A DNA stretch of 33,772 bases from Saprospiraceae bacterium. Its GTDB lineage: Bacteria > Bacteroidota > Bacteroidia > Chitinophagales > Saprospiraceae. Made by a program: the position numbers and the translations under genes. The first letter of the stretch is position 1, and every line of letters starts with the position of its first letter. The stretch lies in contig JAIXOO010000391.1 in assembly GCA_027486765.1 (NCBI GenBank), positions 1 through 33,772 of the forward strand, read 5' to 3'. Shown one piece after another: positions 24,036-31,107 of the stretch. The notes beneath the pieces are model-generated. The model was not told where the DNA came from and made no database searches. It was given only the letters and a program-made list of their open reading frames with translations.

Positions 24036-25520
24036 ATGAAAAACTATAAATTTCTCTTCATATTTGCATTGTTCCTGAGCATCGCTTTGAATTCCTGCAA
24101 GGAGGATTATTTGGACACAAAACCTACGGGTAGTGTTGACGCGGGCTCAGCTTATGCTACGACTAAAAACGCTAAGGCTGCCATCAATGGCATCTACCGC
24201 GCCATGATGGTGCGTTACCAGGGCTCTCAGGGGCATTCCGGTTACCCTGCGCTCATGATCATCAATGACGTAATGGGCGAAGATTTGGTATTCCCTAATG
24301 CTTCAAACAACTGGCACTTTGCAGAGCAACGTTGGTTGTCACACCGCAGTGAGACCGGAACCATGGCGATTTTTCCTTACGAAATGTACTACCGCCTGAT
24401 CGGCAACGCCAACGTAGCACTTGCCAATATCGACGCTGCCGTGGGGACACCTGCTGAACGTGATCAGATCAAAGGCGAGGCGCTCGCGATTCGTGGGTTT
24501 TCTTATTTCCATTTGATTCAATACTATGGCAAACGTTACGATGCGACTGCCAAACCAAATAGCACATTGGGCGTTCCATTGGTATTGGAGCCAACCCAGG
24601 AAGGGCTTCCTCGTTCAACCGTAGAAGAAGTATACACCCAAATCAACAAGGACTTGGCGGATGCTTATGCACTGTTGACCACCGCTCGTGCGGCCAAATC
24701 ACACTTCAACAAAAACGTTGTACGTGGTGTACAGGCCCGCGTAGCCTTGGCACAGCAGAGCTGGGCCACTGCCGCTACTTATGCTGCTGAAGCACGCCAG
24801 GGCTTTGCCTTGATGTCTGTCGCACAATACCAGGAGGGTTTTGCGGATGTTTCCAACCCAGAATGGATGTGGGGTTTTGACCACCTGGAAGACCAATCCG
24901 AGTTTTTTGGTGGTTACCACTCTTACATCTCTTCAAACTACAACTCTACCAACATTCGTGCGACGCCAAAGACGATCAACAAGTTAATTTATGATCTGAT
25001 TCCGGCTACGGACGTACGCTCTAAAATGTGGGTAAAAGCTCCTACCACTACCAACTCTATCGTACCTCCTGGGGGCATTAGAGTTCCATACATGACGCAA
25101 AAATTCCGTCTGCCCGGTACGCCAAGTACCAGTGTGATGGGTGATGTACCCTTCATGCGTTCAGGTGAGATGTTCCTCATCGAGGCGGAAGCCAAAGCAC
25201 GTAGCGGAGATGATGCGGGCGCGGCAAAAGCATTGTTTGATATGGTGAGCAAGCGCGATCCATCCTATGTGCTTTCTACCAAAACTGGTGCTGAGCTGAT
25301 CGACGAAATCATGTTCAACCGTCGCATTGAACTATGGGGCGAAGGCCACCGCTGGTTGGATTTGAAGCGTCTGAACCTGCCATTGAACAGAAATGGTATT
25401 GGTCACCTCGCCGCAGTTGCGATTCTGTATGAAGTGCCTGCTGGCGATGTACAGTGGCAGTTCCTGCTTCCACGTCGGGAATTGGATTCCAATAAAGCAG
25501 CGGTACAGAATCCGTTGTAA
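24036..25520 (+). CDS. SusD/RagB family outer-membrane lipoprotein
   Basis: 494 residues, ATG at 24036, 11 bases after susC. Lipoprotein signal (FIFALFLSIALNSC, lipidated C21) followed by KEDYLDTKPTGS, the typical SusD N-terminus. TPR-like helical body (GEALAIRGFSYFHLIQYYGKRYD is a family hallmark) and a C-terminal RagB/SusD segment (IMFNRRIELWGEGHRWLDLKRLNLPLNRNG, ending FLLPRRELDSNKAAVQNP). It forms the lid over its SusC partner. Followed by a hairpin and a strong bidirectional terminator. Confidence 0.94.
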   Translation: MKNYKFLFIFALFLSIALNSCKEDYLDTKPTGSVDAGSAYATTKNAKAAINGIYRAMMVRYQGSQGHSGYPALMIINDVMGEDLVFPNASNNWHFAEQRWLSHRSETGTMAIFPYEMYYRLIGNANVALANIDAAVGTPAERDQIKGEALAIRGFSYFHLIQYYGKRYDATAKPNSTLGVPLVLEPTQEGLPRSTVEEVYTQINKDLADAYALLTTARAAKSHFNKNVVRGVQARVALAQQSWATAATYAAEARQGFALMSVAQYQEGFADVSNPEWMWGFDHLEDQSEFFGGYHSYISSNYNSTNIRATPKTINKLIYDLIPATDVRSKMWVKAPTTTNSIVPPGGIRVPYMTQKFRLPGTPSTSVMGDVPFMRSGEMFLIEAEAKARSGDDAGAAKALFDMVSKRDPSYVLSTKTGAELIDEIMFNRRIELWGEGHRWLDLKRLNLPLNRNGIGHLAAVAILYEVPAGDVQWQFLLPRRELDSNKAAVQNPL

Positions 25521-25539
25521 GCAATTTAACTATTCTCCT

Positions 25540-25581
25540 GGTATTCCTGGATTGACCAATCATCGTTGATCCGGGAATACC
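25540..25581. other. Hairpin just before the susD terminator
   Basis: GGTATTCCTGGAT (25540-25552) pairs with ATCCGGGAATACC (25569-25581) with one G-T pair. It is directly adjacent to the terminator palindrome at 25583, making a double-hairpin 3' end. It may protect the susCD mRNA from 3' exonucleases. Confidence 0.6.
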
Positions 25582-25582
25582 A

Positions 25583-25628
25583 CAACGAAAAAAGCCAGGC
25601 TGAACGTTCAGCCTGGCTTTTTTCGTTG
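25583..25628. terminator. Bidirectional intrinsic terminator, 46-base perfect palindrome
   Basis: The arms 25583-25605 and 25606-25628 are exact complements, centred on TGAAC/GTTCA, with the GC core GCCAGGCTGAAC flanked by six A on the left and six T on the right. It therefore works on both strands, ending susD (plus) and the bifunctional nuclease gene (minus). Confidence 0.9.
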
Positions 25629-25666
25629 ATAACTTATAGGTCAATTGCAATGGATTCCCATCAAAA

Positions 25667-26263
25667 TCAACTCGACTTCCGCCGCTCAATCTCATCCCTA
25701 ATCTGCGCGGCCTTTTCATAATTTTCCTCATCCAATACCTCGTCCAACATGCGGGTCAGGGCCTCGGTAGAGTAGGAGGCAAGTGGGTTATCAGACATCC
25801 CCGTGGAAGGTGCCGCAGCAAATAGCTCTTCATCTTCATCCGCTCCTTCGGTATCTTCTAGTACGACACCTGCCGCATCCAAAATGAACTCGTAGGTGTA
25901 AATCGGGCAGTTGAAACGTACGGCCATCGCCAGTGCATCGGAGGTACGAGAGTCGACCTCGGTTACATCACCGTCGCGCTCACACACCAGGCGGGCGTAA
26001 AAGATGCCATCGAGCAGGTTGTTGATGATGATCTCCTTGAGGTTGATGTTGAAAGTCTCCAGTGCATTTTTGAACAGGTCGTGGGTGAGCGGACGGTTGG
26101 GCGTCATTCTTTCCATGGCCACCGCGATGGCTTGCGCCTCGAAACTGCCAATGACAATTGGTAAACGACGGGCACCTTTCTTCTCTCCCAGTACTACCGC
26201 ATAGTTGTGTGACTGCGTAACACTATGGGAAAGGGCAACTATATCCAACTCAATTTTTCTCAT
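25667..26263 (-). CDS. Bifunctional nuclease family protein with UVR motif
   Basis: 198 residues, ATG at 26263. The BFN/DUF151 domain spans about 1-130 (VVLGEKKGARRLPIVIGSFEAQAIA, RPLTHDLFKNALE, VDSRTSDALAMAVRFNCPIY). After an acidic linker (DTEGADEDEELF) comes a UvrB/UvrC-type UVR helix pair (LTRMLDEVLDEENYEKAAQIRDEIERRK; about 168-196). This fusion is usual in Bacteroidota. The family has reported DNase/RNase activity in plants; the bacterial role is not settled. A full-consensus promoter lies 74 bases upstream and the shared palindromic terminator lies downstream. Confidence 0.9.
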   Translation of the reverse strand: MRKIELDIVALSHSVTQSHNYAVVLGEKKGARRLPIVIGSFEAQAIAVAMERMTPNRPLTHDLFKNALETFNINLKEIIINNLLDGIFYARLVCERDGDVTEVDSRTSDALAMAVRFNCPIYTYEFILDAAGVVLEDTEGADEDEELFAAAPSTGMSDNPLASYSTEALTRMLDEVLDEENYEKAAQIRDEIERRKSS

Positions 26264-26336
26264 CGTTTGGGCTTAAACGGTATACCTGTTCAACAATGTA
26301 GCTTGTCCTAAGGTTGATTTTAGGGCGAAAGCGGCG

Positions 26337-26367
26337 CAAAGGTAGGAAATTGGTAGGAGAAATCCAA
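26337..26367 (-). promoter_or_regulatory. Promoter of the bifunctional nuclease gene
   Basis: On the minus strand: TTG (26367-26365), exactly 20 bases, TACCTTTG (26344-26337), a perfect match to the Bacteroidota consensus. Predicted start near 26331, giving a leader of about 68 bases to the ATG at 26263. Confidence 0.7.
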
Positions 26368-26403
26368 ATGAGTTTTTGGAGCGCAAAAGCGTACACGAAT
26401 AAA

Positions 26404-26463
26404 AAAGGGATCCATCTGTAGCGGCAACAAAATCAATAAAAACCGCTACATCTGGATCCCTTT
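26404..26463 (-). terminator. Long hairpin with T-tail on the minus strand
   Basis: Arms 26404-26424 and 26443-26463 (AAAGGGATCCA... and ...TGGATCCCTTT; GTAGCGG / CCGCTAC inside) pair except for a symmetrical three-base internal loop, because CATCTG is in direct rather than inverted orientation in both arms. On the minus strand the stem is followed by TTTTTTATTC. It could end a transcript arriving from the large T9SS gene 400 bases upstream or from an unrecognised short RNA. Confidence 0.55.
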
Positions 26464-26859
26464 GTGAATAATACAACACTATCGTCACAGTGCCATATTG
26501 TGAACAAAATCAGATAAAATAAGGCGTACTATCATCGTGCATGTTAAATAAGCTTGGTGAAAAGTGCAGCCCGGAGGCTACACTTCGGATTATGGCTACA
26601 AGTAATTAAGTAGGAACTTACATGGAAGGATCGTCTTCCTTTTCTGTTTGTTCTTAGGACAAAGTAAGGGCGAAAAGGGCAGGGGGAAGGTGTCATTTTG
26701 CGAGGAGAAAGGAGGGGGGAGATTCGGGGGTTTTAGCTAAATTTTACTAATAAAATATTGATTTTTAAAATTTTGTGATCAATTATCTTTTCAATAAAAT
26801 TACATTGTATGTTTTTTTGACAAGACAAGACAAGATAAATTTTCAACCTGACCCGCACA

Positions 26860-29800
26860 TTAACGCACCACAAACACCCGCTTCACCACCATCCCCCCTT
26901 CAAATCCAATTTTCACAAAATAAATTCCAGCCCCTACTCCTTGGAGCGCTGTTTGGATGTTACCCTTCAACATTTGCTGAGCTGGCAATTTTTGAATAAC
27001 TGCTCCATACGCATTAAGGATTTCAGGGAATACCTCCATCCTTTCCGGCAAATCAAAACCAATATTTATCAGCCCATCCGTCGGGTTTGGAGAAACGCTA
27101 ATCCGCGCCGCCCATGGGTGTTCCTTACTTGAGCTCAATACAACCCTCGGAACAGTAATGATCGGACTGAGCCGCACACATTGGTTTTGATCCCTCACCT
27201 CCAATTGGTAATTGCCCGCACTGGCCTTGACCAGATTTTGGGTGCTGCTGAACGATTGCCCCTCTCGCATCCATTTGTAACCGTAAGGCGGAGTGCCCCC
27301 ATTTACCAGAACCTCAATGCCGCCACTGTTTTTTGAACTGGTATCCGCTTTGATGCTTTTTATGGCAATTTTAATCGAATCGGGTTCGGTGAGTGTAGCG
27401 GAAAATTCCTGCGCGCAGCCTGATTCTGAATTCAGGGTAACCTTGTAAGACCCCGCCTTCAGGTCGGTTCTGCGGCTGCCCGTTCCATTGTCTGACCAGC
27501 GATAAGTAAGGTTGTTGTACCCCACTTCCTTGATGCGGATGTTTAAAATGCCATCACTTCCGCCCTTGCAAGAAACATTTTTTTCTACCGGATCAGCGGC
27601 CAGGGTAAATGCCGGATAGACGCTCAGGGTAATGGGCGTACGACTTTCGCTGACACAACCCGCGCTGCTTTGCGCCTCCACATAGTAGGTATATACCCCC
27701 GGCTGACTCACTCTGGGCAGAAATCGGATGGCATCCACCGCAGGCAATAGTTCATTGGCGCTGTTGTACCAATTGGTGCTTACCCCTGCCTGAGGGGCCA
27801 CCGATAGGAGTGGGGCCAATTGACCAGTACAAACGCCCACTTCTGATTTGACCGCAACAGGTGCATTGGGCCGCGCCAATACCGTGATCGTTTGGGTCAA
27901 TGGTTTTACTTCGCAGAGGTTTTCATTTTTTGGGGTAATGCTAAGCACATACTCGCTTGACCCCGTTTTTAAATCTTTCAACTCAATGGAAGCCGCCGTT
28001 GACCCATTGCTCCAGGAATAAATGTAGTCGGATAAACTCCCGTTGTTGACGCTGGCACTCAGCGTAACGGAGCTACCGGGGCACAGCGTGGTAGATTCAC
28101 TGGCCACAATGCTCGCTACAAATGGAATACATTGTTTCTCTTGGAGGAGCACTTCGGCACGGTATACTGGACTGTCAGCGGAGCTGAAAATCAATTTCAC
28201 CGCTTCGCGGGGCTTTCCTCTGCTGTTTTTGGCGATGGATAGATTGAGCTCAGTTGCTTCGGCTGGGTAGATGCTCTGGTAGTCAATAATTTTGATGTAA
28301 TCTACCGCAGGTTCCACTCTGACCCTGAATCGAACATTGGTTTTCAATGTGATCGATTGGGTGACATTTTCATTGGGATTGACGATGAGCTGAGTGGTGC
28401 TGAGGGCAAAATGCCGGGGCCGAACAAAGCGAAAGGCCTGGATCAAACTGACCCCTCCGGGTTTGTATAAGCCTTTGGCCGTTATCGCGTTGCTGGATAA
28501 AGGCGCGGCATATTCCGGGAGCATTTCCTGGACGTATTGTTGGTCTTTGTCATTGGTTTCAAGGAGGATATAGAGGGAATCGCGGTCTCTAAAGCCACAT
28601 TTTTGGGCATCGCCCAGGGAGTCCATTCTGAGCTCTTCCATTTTGATGGTTTCCCCACTGGCATTGGGATCCCAATACTTCTCAACGGCTCTAGCTTGGG
28701 GACTCAATTGTTCGGGAAAAATGTACAACTTGTCACTTGCAGTCAATTGATTGGCGGCGGCTTTTTTATTGATTTCCAAACTATGCCCTTTCCTTTTGCT
28801 TTGCACACAATTGGAGTTGAGCGGATCGTAAGCCAGGAAAAAGGGCGGAGCGATGGCCGGACGGGTATTGATGCGGATGCTGAATTCCCCATTTTCGGCA
28901 GTAAGGTCGTTTTTGTCCACAATCAAATAATACGTTCCAGGGCTGAGCGGGAAATCTTTAATTTCTCCATTTCCTCCATCTAGTGAGGTTTGGGTGTAAT
29001 CGAGGCAGCCTTTGCCACAAGTATAACCATAGAGGAATAGCCCCATCGCCGCATTGGAACTCAGGGATATGTTGGCTAAAACATTGGAAGATACCGTGAA
29101 TTGGAATGTTACATCCTCGCCCTGGTAGGTACGTGCACCATTGTAACAGTTGTACCCATTGAAACCACTACTGCCGATGCTGAAATCGTTGTTCTTTCCA
29201 CTGACGGTACGAGTAATGCTCGTATTCAGGGGAATGGACTCGGGGTTGGACTCGCAAATGCCCTTGGGCGTGATGCTAAAGGTATAAGGGGTGTTTTGGG
29301 TATCCAGAATGACGACGTAATAAAAACCTGCGGCACTTGGGCCTAAATCCAGGCTGCCATTTTGGGTGTAGCCCAAGCAACTTGTTTTGGCCGTAGAGTC
29401 ACAGCGCAGGATAAACCCACGAATGGTTTGAGTGCCATTGCTCGCGTTCAGTGTCAATACAATGGGGCTTTGTGCTGCTTCGTTGTTGAACAAAAAAACA
29501 TCGGCATACAATCTTTTTCCTCCCGCTGAAAAATTGCCAAACGCGTCTTTCACACATTGATCCTCATACAGCAAAATGGGCGCAACTTCTGAACGCGATA
29601 GTTCATTGGAAAAAGTAGTGCCTCTGGAGATAAAAGCTCCACCGTAATCACAAATATTGGTACAAGCCTGGGTAAATTGAATGTCCAGCGAAAATTTATA
29701 GGCATCGACACCTAAAAACTGATCCACCACAGCATAATAAGTGCCGGGATTGAGAAAAACGGTGAGCGTTTCGGTGCCACTGCCTCGGGTTGCGCTTGCG

Positions 29801-30930
29801 CCAACGGCATCTAGTTTATCACAACTTTTAAGCACAAAAAGGCTCAGGTCTTTTGGCCTGAGTTCATCCGGCTGACTCACTTTTAACGTGACATTTTGGG
29901 GTTCAAACACTTCAAATGAATAGATTTTCTCCGGCCCCGCGTGTCCGGGGTAAAATTTTTCCGGGGCATTTTCTTGCCTAACCCGGTACAGACTCACTTT
30001 GCTGCGATCTTTGGCCGCAATGCTGGTGGTTCCAACCTGCGGCGCCTGGCAATTCAATGCAGACAAGCCATTACAGGGCAAGTCCCCGCAGGAAACATCA
30101 ATGGAAAACTCTCCAGAAGTATAAAAATCTTGAGAGTCAACAATCAGGTAATAGGTGCCGCCTCCAAGCTGGTTGCTGAATAAATATTTACTGCCCTTGA
30201 TCGCCGAAGCAGTGGCTTGCGCCAGGCAAGTCACCTCATAACAGGTTTCATCCACCTGCACCAGAAACAAGTCAAATTCTTTTTTACTGCTGGTGTCTAC
30301 ATGCAGACCCACCTGGATGCTGGAATTGGAGGGATCAATTTGATAAATCTTTTCTCGCCCCGAATAGACTTTATTCAGGCAGCCGGGGTATTCGTCGATC
30401 AGGTTGAGGGTGTTGTCCAGGTTTTCTCTGGTTCTGAATTCGCCGCAGATGATGGAGGAGATGGAGCGTTGACAGATGTTGTCTGTACAAGTCAATTTGA
30501 GTCGATAGCTCCCGATAGCCTCGGCCATTTTTGCATCCACTACGATGTAATAAGTGCCGGCTTCCAGGGATTGCACAAGCTGTTCTTTTCGGGTATTTGA
30601 GGTACTGTACGCCAAACAGGCATCTGCACTCAAAACGCAGGAACCCAGCAAAAACAAGTCCAGATCGACTCCAGCCTCAGCAATTTGAAGGGAAATGAAG
30701 ATGGTTCGTGGCTGAAGCAAAGTGAATTTGTAGACCCGCTCTCTGCCCAAAAAAGAACCACCTTCACTACACTGATAATTGCTGCTGAGGCTGGTTTCAA
30801 AATCGGTACTGTCCCGGTAAGTGATGTCACAGGCAATGGTTCTGGCTTTGGTACAAACGGAGATTTGTTGACCACGGAGGGAGTAAACAGCAACAAAACA
30901 GCAAATGATAGCCAGTATGTGTAGTCTCAT
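26860..30930 (-). CDS. Large secreted multidomain protein with T9SS sorting signal
   Basis: 1356 residues, ATG at 30930. Signal peptide (MRLHILAIICCFVAVYSLRG). About four to five consecutive PPC-like beta modules (roughly 45-700), each with CxG...R..Y.F, a DLDLFLL-type strand and a LxxGTYYLIVD motif (EAGTYYIVVD, GGGTYYLIVD, NPGTYYAVVD, SPGTYYLIVD). A less clear segment (700-850); a BACON-like domain (about 850-945, FALSTTQLIVNPNENVTQSITL); Ig/PKD-like repeats (TTLCPGSSVTLSASV; 950-1115); SprB-like repeats (VSCKGGSDGILNIRI...YRWSDNGTGS...LKAGSYKVTL; about 1115-1265); and a C-terminal T9SS type A domain (ISVSPNPTDGLINIGFDLP ... GIYFVKIGFEGGMVVKRVFV). No peptidase or glycosidase catalytic domain is seen, so an adhesin or surface role is likely (inference). 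Confidence 0.88.
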   Translation of the reverse strand: MRLHILAIICCFVAVYSLRGQQISVCTKARTIACDITYRDSTDFETSLSSNYQCSEGGSFLGRERVYKFTLLQPRTIFISLQIAEAGVDLDLFLLGSCVLSADACLAYSTSNTRKEQLVQSLEAGTYYIVVDAKMAEAIGSYRLKLTCTDNICQRSISSIICGEFRTRENLDNTLNLIDEYPGCLNKVYSGREKIYQIDPSNSSIQVGLHVDTSSKKEFDLFLVQVDETCYEVTCLAQATASAIKGSKYLFSNQLGGGTYYLIVDSQDFYTSGEFSIDVSCGDLPCNGLSALNCQAPQVGTTSIAAKDRSKVSLYRVRQENAPEKFYPGHAGPEKIYSFEVFEPQNVTLKVSQPDELRPKDLSLFVLKSCDKLDAVGASATRGSGTETLTVFLNPGTYYAVVDQFLGVDAYKFSLDIQFTQACTNICDYGGAFISRGTTFSNELSRSEVAPILLYEDQCVKDAFGNFSAGGKRLYADVFLFNNEAAQSPIVLTLNASNGTQTIRGFILRCDSTAKTSCLGYTQNGSLDLGPSAAGFYYVVILDTQNTPYTFSITPKGICESNPESIPLNTSITRTVSGKNNDFSIGSSGFNGYNCYNGARTYQGEDVTFQFTVSSNVLANISLSSNAAMGLFLYGYTCGKGCLDYTQTSLDGGNGEIKDFPLSPGTYYLIVDKNDLTAENGEFSIRINTRPAIAPPFFLAYDPLNSNCVQSKRKGHSLEINKKAAANQLTASDKLYIFPEQLSPQARAVEKYWDPNASGETIKMEELRMDSLGDAQKCGFRDRDSLYILLETNDKDQQYVQEMLPEYAAPLSSNAITAKGLYKPGGVSLIQAFRFVRPRHFALSTTQLIVNPNENVTQSITLKTNVRFRVRVEPAVDYIKIIDYQSIYPAEATELNLSIAKNSRGKPREAVKLIFSSADSPVYRAEVLLQEKQCIPFVASIVASESTTLCPGSSVTLSASVNNGSLSDYIYSWSNGSTAASIELKDLKTGSSEYVLSITPKNENLCEVKPLTQTITVLARPNAPVAVKSEVGVCTGQLAPLLSVAPQAGVSTNWYNSANELLPAVDAIRFLPRVSQPGVYTYYVEAQSSAGCVSESRTPITLSVYPAFTLAADPVEKNVSCKGGSDGILNIRIKEVGYNNLTYRWSDNGTGSRRTDLKAGSYKVTLNSESGCAQEFSATLTEPDSIKIAIKSIKADTSSKNSGGIEVLVNGGTPPYGYKWMREGQSFSSTQNLVKASAGNYQLEVRDQNQCVRLSPIITVPRVVLSSSKEHPWAARISVSPNPTDGLINIGFDLPERMEVFPEILNAYGAVIQKLPAQQMLKGNIQTALQGVGAGIYFVKIGFEGGMVVKRVFVVR

Positions 30931-31025
30931 AGTAGGATGGCGTTTTGTTAGTAGGCTTGATTAAAAAACGCGCTTAGGAGGGATTTGTGTTGGATAGGAG
31001 GGAGGATTTTTTGTTTTTAAAACTA

Positions 31026-31063
31026 AAATCGGCTCCGCTTCACAACTGAAACAGAGCCGATTT
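31026..31063 (-). terminator. Probable terminator of the TonB receptor gene
   Basis: AAATCGGCTC (31026-31035) pairs with GAGCCGATTT (31054-31063). On the minus strand the stem is followed by TAGTTTTAAAAAC, a weak T-tail. It lies 45 bases after the receptor stop and before the large secreted protein gene, separating the two transcripts. Confidence 0.5.
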
Positions 31064-31107
31064 CAATTTAAACCTATTTTAAGACATGATTTTAGGACGA
31101 AACTATG

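Larger units (their letters stand above)
26264..26859. other. 596-base intergenic region without a convincing gene
   Basis: Holds the nuclease promoter (26337-26367), a long hairpin (26404-26463), a small hairpin AAGTGCAGCC/GGCTACACTT (26562-26585) followed on the minus strand by CTTTTC, a GGAAG/CTTCC hairpin with T-rich tail on the plus strand (around 26622-26640), a purine-rich stretch (26660-26730) and an AT-rich stretch with three ACAAG units (about 26820-26834). A 71-codon minus-strand frame at 26273-26488 crosses the hairpin and promoter and lacks any sign of coding. Confidence 0.5.

Noticed and set aside
26273-26488. 71-codon minus-strand frame
   Set aside because: It covers a perfect promoter and a long hairpin with terminator tail; no homologous features are seen.
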